64,000 nt of DNA from positions 43,094 through 107,093 of the forward strand of contig JAAMXP010000037.1 of the NCBI GenBank assembly GCA_019693395.1, read 5' to 3'. A program made the position numbers and the translations under genes. The DNA is from Ettlia oleoabundans. Its lineage: Eukaryota > Chlorophyta > Chlorophyceae > Chlamydomonadales. The notes beneath the pieces were generated by a model. The model had not been told where the DNA came from and did no database searches. It saw only the letters and a program-made list of their open reading frames with translations. Positions 1 through 12,000 of this stretch are shown here, piece after piece. Positions within the stretch are counted from its first letter, which is position 1. Each line of letters starts with the position of its first letter.

Positions 1-3000
1 TGGCTGCAGCAAAACCCAAACAACGGGCGGGGCAGGTAAAGGTCAGGCAGGCGATTGAAGCAACAAACAGCAGTAAACAACCAGCCTCCAAGTGGGCTGC
101 GGGCTGAGGGGGACCAATCGCGGAGCAGAATGCTACCGGCGGCTGTGGCAGGAGAGAGTTGCGGACACATGATATAAAGGGAAGAACCTGCACAGCACCA
201 GCAGGCTGCAACCACTCACTTGACGGCGTGATGTGGCCCCAGTCGCGGCCGCTGGCCGACACACGCAGAGTGGAATGGTGCCGCTGTGCCTGATCCTCCT
301 CAGCTTCAGCTGCACAAGTCCCTTCCTCCTCCAGCACCTCACCCCCCGCATCTTGATCTGGCTGGATCTCGCTGGCTGAGTTAGAGCGCTGGCGTTGCAA
401 GAGGAACCTGCCGCCAGCACCAGCCTGGGCCGCCACCACCGTGCTGATGTCCATCGTGGGCTCCGACCCGGTGCGCACCATCAGCCGCCTGCAGCATGCG
501 AAGAGTGGACAACCACATCGCCCAAACAGAACAAAAGGTTTTTTTAAACCCAAATGGGACCCCCCCACACAAACCGCCATCAACAAAACAAAGCAACACA
601 TGAGGCCTGCTCTGCCTTGCTTTTTGTCAACTAGTACGCAGATATACCGGCTGTACCCAGGACGGCCCAAACCAAAGCAAGATCACCTGTAGGGCAGCAG
701 CCGCTCCTCTCGATCGCCGGGGATGTGCAGCACGCCTGAAGCAGAGGTTGAGCGCGGCACCTGGTGGGGCGGTTGGCGCTGATCTGGCTGCTGCTCGCTG
801 GTGGGCACGTCAAAGCGCACTGTGGCCTGGCGAGACACCGGCAGACCTAGCATTCCCGCAGAGCCACCCCCGCTTGGGCCTAGGGTGAGGGAAGGTGTGC
901 GTGAAACTGTTGCCGACGGCGGCTGGCTGCCTTCCTGGGTGCCCTGCCCCATCTGCGGCGACCCTGGCAGCACCAGCCCTGCCGTCGCGCCTTGAGGCAG
1001 CTTGCTGTGCGCCTGGCGTATGAGCGCACGTGTGGTCTCATTCAGCGGAAGCCGCTTGCTGGCCTTGCGCTGTACGGCAGGCTGGGCAGCTGCTGGGGCG
1101 GGACGGCTGGCTGTAGTGCGCCCATACAGATCCAGCATGTGCGCTCCGCTCATGCCGTTGAGCCGTGCAAACTGCGCGTTCACCTGGCGCAGCTGAGTCT
1201 CAACCTGCATCAGTGGGCGGTGAATAGGTCGGTGCCATAGGCCCAGAAGAAGACAAACCCAGCGAACAGAGCCAGGCATCTGTGATCACCCAGTGAGGAG
1301 TACCAACCTTTGAGCTGCCATTGCTGAACCTGCCCTCTGCCTCATCACAAACTTGATAATAGGGGCGAGATGAAAACAATGTCATGATAAATGAGATGAA
1401 CACACTGCCATGGGAACAACAGTTGCGAACTGCATTGAACACGCACCTGCTTGAGCCGTGCGGCCAGGTCCAGTATGACGTTTTGGGCCTCCAGGCTGGA
1501 CACGTTCTTGTCGTCAGAGAAGCGCAGCACGCGTGTGGGGCCGTCAGCGTACACACTCACGTACACCTTCACTCAGGCAAATATAAGCAACACGATAACC
1601 GTCAGTTGAACGCATGGCAGACATATGCACAGTGCAGGTGGGAACCTCAGCTTGCTGACAGCATACATGGTGCACACCTGCGTTTCAGTTTGCAACACGA
1701 GAAGGCAGGTGGAATGCACTTGTGGCCGCTCCTTCCTACCTTTTTGCAGAACTCAGCCGCCAGCAGGCTGACCAGCTTCTGCTTCAAGTCGTCCGGCAGC
1801 CCCGTTGACAGCGACTTCATCAACCGCCGGTTGGTGCTGCCCGCTTTGCCGCCATGTGTGGGCAGCATGAGCATGGCAAGGTCGCCCAGGTGGTCCAGGC
1901 TGTAGTCTGCCACGCGAGGGTCGCTGGCCTTCCCAGCAATCTTGGCCTGCACAAGAGGACGCACATGCCACATGCCAAGTGCGGCCAGTAAGGCGTGAGC
2001 ATGAAGCGGTCAGAATACCTTGAGTCCGGGGAAACTTTCCCGGACTGTATGGCAAGCTGGAGTGCGCATGTGGGGCTCGTTGTATCGGTATAGGGTACAG
2101 AGCATGAATCGACATTGATCGCACCTGCACCCTGATTTGGTTGCGCTGCGTGGGCTCGTCCCAAGCATAGGGCATCACATCGCCGGGTGGCAGGTTGTCA
2201 ATGTACCTGCGAGAAGGATTGGAGAGGGGCGGTTGAGACAGTCGGTTAAGACAGGAGGTTTGGAGGTTAATGGGAGCAGAGTCTAAGATGGGAACCTAAC
2301 CGACGCATGGTGCTTCCAGCATGCAGCATGCATTTAGATGGCAAAATTTCAGAAGCGATAGCGGAAAGGCATGCTATGCAGCACAATGCTGTTCGGCAGA
2401 CGCCCCAACCCCAGCAAGTCGATGGGCCAGGTCCGCCAACTAAGGCCTACCTCCTCGAGTTGGGCCGGGCAACCAATGCAAGCTGGATGAAGTACAGCTG
2501 TACCTCCTTACACGCATTCTCAATACGGTATGGCGGTACGCTGCTAGGGCTCTTCAGTGTCACTTGGATGGCACCTATAGAAAGAAGGGCAGGGTCCAGG
2601 ATATGCTTAGGCATGAGAGCAAAGCGAGACAGGCAATATAGGCTCATGGATGCCCGACCAGACAGCACTCTAGGCGCCAGTTGGACCGCAATGTGACTAA
2701 CACCAACGGCAGCAGGCAAAGACCCCTGGCCAACTGCAGCTCCGATTGTTTGCAGCTGTGTGTCAGTCCCCTCTCAAAGCGCGCCAATGCATCCAGCAGC
2801 AGCCTTTGCAAGTGACGCAGCTTCCACTTGCTGCCGCTGCCTGCGCACCGTAGGGCCCCACTGTGACGTTGACTGGGATGTTCATGTAGCGGCTGCGGTA
2901 GTGCTTGTGCCGGATGCGCAGCCCAAAGTACCACTCGGTCTCGCGAATGGGGAAGGAGCCTGCAGCAAGGGTGGGAGGTGTGTGTAGTTGCGGATGCAAG

Positions 3001-6000
3001 GTGTCAGGCAGATTGTGCTGATAGCAGGGCAAGCCTGGGTGCAGGGGTGCAGCGAAGGCAGCAGACTTCTGAATGCTGGGCAGGACCCGAGCACAGCCCG
3101 GCATGCAGCCACATCGCTGGAGCCTCCGGCCAAGCAGAAACCCCAGCCAATTACCCAACCCCGCTCACCGCTCCAATGCCAGTCTTCCTCCTCCCCCAGC
3201 GGAGCGGGGCGCACCACCAGTTCACGGGGCAGTTCCGCATCGTCCCAGTACACGGAAGCCCTGCAAAAAAGGAGGGTAAGCAGATGCAGGAGAAAACAAC
3301 ATGTTGGAAACTTTGGGAAGCGGCGCAAAGAGATTAAAGATAAAGAATGTGTGGGGCTATCAGGGGGCGTGGCAGCAATCCATTTGGAAGCATAATCAGC
3401 CAAGTGCTGCTGCTAAACGAGGGTATAAACAGGGGAACTTGCCACCCTCTTGCACATGAGCTGCACCGCACCTGTGCCCAGGCGGCAGCACGCGAGCAAA
3501 GCGCGCTGGGTCCAGCAGCTCCCAGCTGTCTGGGTCTGGTGTGCCCGTCTGCTTCATCACCATAGCCAGACCCGTCTGGTTCTCAAGCATGTACTTGGGC
3601 TTGAGGGACACCAGCTTGGTGTGCCTGTGCGCAAGTTCAATCGAATGTGGACAAAAGGCAAGATATGGTGACTGTGTCGCAAAAAGCAGGCAAAGAGGGA
3701 GGTGGAACTGTGGAATCAAACGAGACGGCATGATGGAAGATACTCGGTGGCGGCTTTATGTCCACCAAACGGATGCAAGAATGCATGCAGCAAGCCAGGA
3801 AACTGGCGACCCCGTCGCTGGCATCATGCAAACAACACCAAAGACTTGAATGCCAGCGGGAGGGCAGATGGGGATGCATGGCTGACCTGAACATGGAGTC
3901 AGGCGGTCCTGCCGCCACATCCACCGCAAACTCATACGCCTTCTGCAGCTTGCCTGTTGTCCTTCGTGCCGTGACACCTGCAGAAGGTCAGCCATATAAG
4001 GATGCAGCAACTCATGCTGACAATCGGTGCAAGTCTGCCTAACGAACCAATCATTGCATACAGGGAGCAGCGTTTAGGACTGTAAAACGGGCAAACAGAA
4101 GGGGGTGGCAGCTTGAGCCATCCTGGGAAGCACTTACGACTGTGCTGCCGTGCATGCGTGCGCTGGGATTGTTGGCCTGGATGGGGCTGCGGCATGGCCT
4201 GGGATGCAGCGGAGCCGCCTGCCTCCATCGCCGCCAGCATATCGCGAGAGGCAGAGCTTATGCCGCCGGGCCCGCCTCTGCAACTTGCAGTGTAACCAGC
4301 ATAGAGATGTAACTCCAAATCAAAGCGGATAAGCATACTGCTTGTCGCACTGTAGGGAAAGAGCCGGCAACCGGCGGCAACAGCCACCCCTGCCCTGCCC
4401 AATGCATGTTTTTTTTAGTGAAGTAGAAGTATGGGCAACCCATCAGAGCGAAAATGTGCTCACCCTCTCAGGCTGGGACCCGCCAAGGTGCTGGGTGCAG
4501 CCGAAGGCACCGCTGCAGCCTGCTGTATGCGCTCTGCCGTTGCCCGCTCTGCGGCAGCCAGCTCCTGCTGCGTGCCCAAGCCACCACTTGCAGCATCTGC
4601 TGCTGATGCCGTTGCATCCGGCCTGCTTGCCGCCTCCGCACCAGCTGACCTACTGGTGGACAACTGCTCCCCAACAGCTCCGCTGCCAACAGCAACTTCG
4701 TCATCCTCACCACTCAGGCTGCCGGCGACCTTGGGCGAGGGCTCAATTGGCAGGGGTAGCTGTTGCATTTGAGCCACAGCCTCCTCAACCTCTTGCTCAG
4801 CCACTGGCGCCTGCTCGTGAGAAAGCAAGAGCGAGAGGTTGTCAAACCGCTCCTGACTCAGCGATGAGCCCCTGCAGGCAAATGAGAGGACAGTCAATGC
4901 GGACTCTTTCTTTGCATGAAGATGATTAATGGCAACGATTGTTGGGCCAAAAGTGCAGGAATTGGGAACTACAGGTCAGAACTGTAGGCTCCCTTGAGCA
5001 ATGAGCAGTGCACTGCCGTGCTGACTGCTGAAAAAATTGACGTTTCGCAACATTCAGTTAGGAGCAACGAATGGACAGCGGACCCCGCCCTGCACGCCAG
5101 GCTGCTGATAGTCTGATGGATGCAGGAGCAGGATGCGGGAGAAGGCGGGGCTCACATGCGACGCAACTGTCGCCCGGTGGGGGTTGCTCCAGGCACCCCG
5201 CTGGTGACCCGCACCAGCATGGTGCCAGGCTCAGTGGCCATTGTTTCAAACAGGCTGTTGTCCTGCATGCTGGAGCGCCGCAGGTGCTTGGCCTTGGAGC
5301 CCCAACTGGCAGCGGCAGTGGGTGTGGTCTGGCCAGAACCCACAGACACGCCGCCAAACTGAGTGCTTGCAAGGCCCCCAGTGGCTATGGTGGGGAGGGA
5401 TGGAAAGCTGGCATCCAGCTGTGTCGGCAATGCTGCCGCCCCTACTGCTGTTCCTAGTGACGCAGTCCCTGCTGCGTCCTCTGATTGTGCTGATGCCTCT
5501 GGCTGCTTTTCATCTGCAAATGGGGAGCGTCGCAAGGGCTCGTCCTGCCCCTGTGTGCACTGCAGCTGCGAGTGCTCTGTGGTAGCACTAGGTTCCGCTG
5601 TACTTGGCCCTGAGAACAGCGGCTCCAGCCCTTGCTCCGCCTCCTTCTGCTGCTCCTGCTGCTGCCGCTGTGGGGAAGTTTGCCTGGTGGGCAGGGTGGG
5701 TAGATAGGTGTTGGCGCCCATGGCCGCCTGCATGGCGCCTTGCAGCCCGCGTGCCACGCTCAGCGGGATGTCTCTGGGGTGGAATGGCTTCACATCCACA
5801 GGACCCCGCAGCTCAATGCTGTTCTTGTTGCCTGCAGAGAACATTTGGGTGTAGCATGTTGGATACTGTACATCAGTTATGGTTGCATTTATGCTTGGCT
5901 GGCCAGTCAGCCAGGCATCCAGCAAGCGCACAGACTCCTGCCCCTTGCTGTCGGTCCTCACACCAATCATCATAAAATTCAGCTGGGAGATGGCAGAGGC

Positions 6001-9000
6001 TGTTGGTCGATGTGCATGCTCTCACTCACCCACTGTGGTGATCTTGATTGCGGGGCTGTAGTGGCGTGCAGGCACGTGCGCCAGTCCCACCATCACCTCA
6101 TCCTGCTTGTTCATCAGCACCAGCTTGTACTCCAGGAGCGACTGCGGTACGATGTACGTGAGAGCCAAGAAAGATATGGAGTAAGGAATCAACGTCATGC
6201 TTTAGGCAAGCAGACACGAAGTGAAGTGTGGCATTGCAAACTTGGCATCTCTGCCACTCACAAATCTCCTGTCTCAACTTCCCCCTCCCCCATCACACCT
6301 GGCTGACTTCCCCGTCTGGCGCCAACTGGTCCCAGCGTTCCCGCTCGTTGCCGCCTGCTGCATCGCTAGCCGCTGCTGCCATGAGCTCGCTTGGCTCACG
6401 GCTGCTCGTCTCGGTCATGCTCGTCCCTGCGGGCAGACATTAATAGGAGATGCAGTGTGCCACTTGTATAGCATCAGAGGGTGGATAAAGCAGGGGTAAT
6501 TGAGTCTCTGCAAGCACGCGGCATGGCACAGGCGAATTGGAAGCACCGCCGCCCAAAGCCCACCGTGCGATGACGTCACATGAAGGAACCCAAGGAACTA
6601 CTCCCAGAGACAACTTGCCCACCTGGCGTGAACACCTCCCCATAGTCCCAAGGCAGAGCTGCCCCAAACAGGAAGGGCTGGCCTGGGGCGGAGATGTGGT
6701 CCTGATAGAACAGGTCCACTCCTGCAGCAACAGCGGAAACAGCAGGAAGAGGGGAAATCGACAAATGAAAGAAGATGGCCAGTTAGCCATTTTGTCCTAG
6801 CTGTTTTCAGATGTTAAGGGCAACGACAAAAACACCCTGCTGTCACCCAACTGAATGGCTATCTGCCTGCCTGCATGACATCCAGCTGCAGGGCCGCTGC
6901 CCCACCTGTGCGGTTGTTGAGCCAGTAGGGGGCGTAGAGAGTGATGCGGCAGCTGCCGCCGCCTGTCACGTTGCCGTCGTTGAGTGTGTTGTGCAGCCCC
7001 AGGTGCAGCAGCGGCGGCGAGCGAACTGCAGCAATGAAGGCGCGAATGCTTGGTATGGCACGCAACAAGGCTGCCTTGGAGAGCAGCAGAGCACGATCAA
7101 CACACGGGTGTGTGCAGGAACTGCAGGGCAGTGCCCTATAAGCCGAAGTGCGCTTTTCAAGCAATGACGTCAGCACACCAATAAAGCCTGCTTTGTCCGT
7201 GTTGGCACGCTACCCACCGCGTCTGCACCTAGCACTTCTCATCACTCATCAAGTTTGCCGCCACCACAGCTCAACACATCACCTACCTTGCACATCATTG
7301 TCGTCGCTGGCTTCAGACTGAGGGGACCCAGGCTGCGCCTGAGTACCCCCCTCGCGCTGCCCGCCTTGCCGCTTCCAAGCAGCGTCCGTACAGTGATCCC
7401 GCCATGCCTCAAACATTGCTCGCATTACCACACGCTCAGGAGGGTCAGCTGCTGCCTCGTGCCCTGCTGCTTCCGCTCCTTCGCCTGCACCTCCCATCTC
7501 ATCCGCTGCAGGCGCGGTTGGCCGCGACTGCGCTGCCGTTGGCTGCCCAGCATCCCTGCGCCACCACTTGGCCTGGAAGCGTGGCGTCTCTGCTGACGCT
7601 TCCTCGTCACTTGGCCCAGGCATGGGGCTGATTTCCACAGGTGGCCGAGCGGGCGGCCCTGGCATTTCGCTGTCGGCGGTGCTGCCATGTGGTACCGCCT
7701 CAAGCCCCACTGTCACCTCCTCATCTGAGGTCCCACGCACGCGGTACGCTGGCAACTGCAGCGGCAGGCCCATGGGTGCCGGGGAGGCTGACACTGCGTC
7801 CCCAGCATCGGTGCCGCTGCTGGCATGCAAGTCAGATCGCTTAACGCGGTCAGATAGCAGCACATGGCTGCTTGTGCGGCTGTCAACCGATGGGGAGGGG
7901 TTGGATGAATTGCCACCACCACCGGTGGCACTGCGGGCACCAGGACCTCCAGTCACGACTGACGCCGCCACCCGACGCCCGGTGCTTGGCGAAAGTGCCG
8001 GCGCTGCATTGCCGGATGCCGCTCCCTTGCTGCCTCCTGACGTCCGCCAATCGAAGCAGCCTAAGCCGCGCGCAAAGCGGCTAAGGCCCGCCCTGCGCTT
8101 GGCCACGCGCCCGCCAGCCACGCCTGGCATGCCAGCCGTTGCTGCCGCAGTGCCGCCGCCATCGCCATCCGGTGTGGATAGCGGCACATTTGTGAGCAGG
8201 TGGGCTTCAGACGCCTGAGAGGGCGAGGCTGTTGCTGCTGAGGCCGCGGCCATGCTGCCAGCTGGCCTGGCGCGAGCCGGTGTAGATGCCAGTGACAGGC
8301 TGGCTGCCCTGGAGGGGCCGTCCTCACTTCCCTCCTCTACCACAGGGTTAAGCGCCATGCCCAACGATGTTGCCCGATGCGCCGGCTGCCCGAAACCTGC
8401 TTCTGATGCTGCCTGCTGGCCACCTGATGGGGCAGAAGAGGCTGCTGGCTGCATGCCACTGTGCCGCGCGCTTGGTAACGAGCGCTCCTCACCCCCAGCA
8501 ACATTTGACGCTGGCTGCTGCTCATCCAGCAGGGAGGCATCCGCCGCCTCTGCCGCTGCCAGCGCTGCATCACTGTCCAACGTGGATGCTGATGCGGCAG
8601 AGGGTCGGGGTTCCCGCCTGCCGACAGGCCCCGGGGGCTGTTGCTGTGTGGGGGTGAGCTCCACCACAGCCACCCGCCGGTGCCGCTCCACTATGGTGGG
8701 GAAGCGATCCCGGCGACGGGTGCCTGGCTGCCGTTGTGAGGTGGCACGCCGCTTGCTACGCCTGCCACCTGTGTGATGCAGCACCCCATCATGAGAGGCC
8801 TTGCCCGCGCGCTTACCCATCGAACGCAGCCTGCATGGAAAGCAGCAACAATGCAAGGAGGTTGAGCACATGGACCCTTGGACCAGTGCCGCCTAGCTTG
8901 GGTTAGCCTTTGGTACGCAGTTGCAGCCCTCACAACCAACCGCAGCTATGCTGCTTACAACCACACATTCCCATAGCGCTCACTCATTTGAAGCGATACT

Positions 9001-12000
9001 ACCCTGTTACTGTTCCTGTAGGGGCCTACTTCAACCCCTACCCACCTGCCCCATGCCGCCTCAATGTCAGCTCTTGAAACTGCCAGCTTGGCGTCATAAT
9101 GAAACTGAGCATGCAGCATGCGCATGTGCAGGGCCGCATCCTTAAGCTTAGCCAGGTATCTGTCCACGCTGGTAGGGTCCTGGCTGGTGGGCAACCCCAT
9201 GCCCAGTCCAACCATGCGTAGTGGTACCTCGCGCGGCAGCCTGCGCAGGGGGAGGAATAGGATGCAAAACTGGGTGGTAGGTGACCTGAAGAGGATTGTC
9301 CGGGGGAAGGACGAGTCGTAAAACCAAATCAGATGAAGCAAAAGAGATGGAAACAGGCACCAGCAAGGCATCATGGGAAGCAATGAAAAGCTCGGAGCAG
9401 GGAGCGGTCCACATGAAAAAATCTGCAACTTACTTGGGCTTCCCCTCCAGCTCCACTGTGCCGTCTGGCAGCGCGGTGTAGCGCACCCCCTGACTGACGG
9501 TGCTCCACCTCGTGCTGCGCATGCCAATCTCCTCCACACTCACATGCATCTGCACAACCTGCCGCATGTCCACGTACACGCTCTGCGGGGGACGGAGGGA
9601 ATGCAGTGTGTGCGTGTGCGTGTGTGTGCGTATATTTTGGGGTGGGGTGGGTGGATGAATGGCAGGGGCTTCGGCGTGCGGGACGGTGGCTTGGCGGGCC
9701 AGTGCGTTTGAATTAGCGAGTTAGCAACCGCGGCGGCACCAGGGAGCCTCGGAATAATGGGCAACCTCCTGCCATTCTAAACGGTATCATTTCAGAGGCT
9801 GCCAACTTCGACCGACTTAACAGAAGGGCCAACAGGCGGCCGGGCGCACCTCTGAGCCACCTGGGGCCAAGTTGTAGGATGAGTAGCGGCCCATGGCGCC
9901 CCGCCGACTGGAGGGGCCGCCCGTGCCGCGTGGGCTGATCAGCTCAAAGAGCGCCGGGATGCCGCCGCCACCTCCTGCTTCCCGAGCAGCAGCAGGGGTG
10001 GGTGGCACAGCCGTACTCCGCCTGCCCATGGGGCCCTGCGACCGCGACCAACAGCATCCACAATCAATAGTATGCAGTAAGGTTGGTGGCAGGGTACAAG
10101 GATTCAAGAGATGCAGTGAACCACAATTGAATCAACCAGGTAAGATGCCCATTGGCACGTCAATGTTGATCAAAGGCATGCAAGAATTCCTGCCCACCAG
10201 CACAGACATGGACGGCACATACCGCCTGCAAATCGTTCTGGGGCGCCACCCCTTTCTCACCGGCGAGAGGCCGGGGCCGACCATTTCTCCGGAGCCCATC
10301 AGAGTTAGCGTTGGGCTCCCAGCATCAGCAGCCGGGGCGGGGAGGTGCTGCCACAGCAGCACGCGCATTTCATATGGCAGCGCGTTTTGCAGCACCAAAG
10401 TGGGCTGGATTGAAAGGGTGACCTCCAGCGGGGAGGAGGCTCGTTGGATGGTACCAGGGGCCAGGCACTCCATGTGCTTGAAGGCTTGGAACTCACTGAC
10501 CAGCTGCAGGGAAGGTGAAGCAGTACCGCATGCGCCGCCAGGGCAGAGCAACACACTGACGGGTCAGTGAAGCTTCACGTCGTGGTGGTGAGTGGACACA
10601 GACACTGGTTTCTGCAGCACTGAGACACTGGTGAGTCTACGCCACACAGCGGGCCAACTTCCAGTGGTGAGCTGTGCATGCCATGCCATCTTCCCTCAAC
10701 ACCCGCCCACCCACACATCATCACCACCCCATTCACCCACACATCTTGCTCACCTTTGCAGGAACGGCCTGCAGCGCTACGTGCAATGGCAACTCCTCCA
10801 TGCCCAGCAAATCTGGCTCACACGACACATAGCCCTGCGAAAGAGGCATTTGAAAGTCTGACCCTCAGTGTGCAGCAGCTCAAAGGGTAGGCGTGTGGAT
10901 TGTTGTGGCGTGTTGAAGGCCCGAAGCACTTGCCTGCTGGCTGAGCAGATGGTTGATGTCTGGTGTGAGGCGGATGACATCCCGCGCTGCCTCCTGAAAC
11001 CCGTCGGGCCGCAGGAACAGGCGACCACCCAGCACTGCAGTCAGCGGCAGGTAGCACCCTGCACACCCCGCAGATGAACTGATGGTCAGCGCAGTAGAAG
11101 ACTGATTGAATAGGACGGCTTCCCTTGGGGTATGGCAATGAGGCGACACTTGGTTCCGCAACCTGCACCGACGCTGGACCCACTTGCCCAGTCCCATGCT
11201 TTCAAGTAAAGCAGGGCACCCAGGGGCCCACCTGACTGCGGCTTGAGCGGCCCAATGGCTATGTCTCCTTCGCTTGACAAGGCCCCGCCCCTGCCTGACC
11301 CCGTTGTTGGCGGCACCAAGGAGGTGGTGGGAACATGCAGGCGCAGGCTGACCTCCCTGCACCACACAGCCAGCACAGAGGGATAGAATGGGTCACATGC
11401 GGGTGCGAAATAGATTTCCGGCCCGATGAAAATGAGTTTGGCAATGAGCCGTTATTATCAACAAGAGATGGCTTTCAAGGCACACCAAAGCAGCCGTCCT
11501 GCCATTGGAAAGCACTCCGAAGCCCCACTCACCTGCATATAGCGTTCTCCAGCCAGATGCCTGAGTGCAGTGTGATGATCTTGGTGCGGCCCACCAATAT
11601 AATGTCGATGATGAGGGGCACCCATGTGGAGTCGGCAGGTGAGGTCATGCGGTAACGATACTTGCCCACTACGTTCACAGCCACGTCCTGTGGGGCATGG
11701 GCACAAGGCGGCTTCAGGTGAAGTGAGGGAAGCAGGAAGGGAGACACAGGCAGGCACATTGTATGAAATTAGTCAACTCCTGCGATTTGCGAACTGAAGC
11801 TTGGTGGCAGGGCAAATGAGTGGTTGGGAGAAGGGGACCAGTCGAGGACAGAATGGCAAGTGTCAGCATGCACAACAATACCAAACGACTCACCACCACA
11901 GGCATCCAGTTGCCCTCAAAGTGCAGGTTGATGGTGGCGCCCTGCCGCTCACTGCCCACGGCGCCGCTGCCAAACTGGACAAAGGAGAGACGCTTGGCGG

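Noticed and set aside
7568..8776. Plus-strand open frames of 174-216 codons
   Set aside because: They lie opposite the long low-complexity VPS13 exon and are Ser/Ala/Pro-rich shadows of it.
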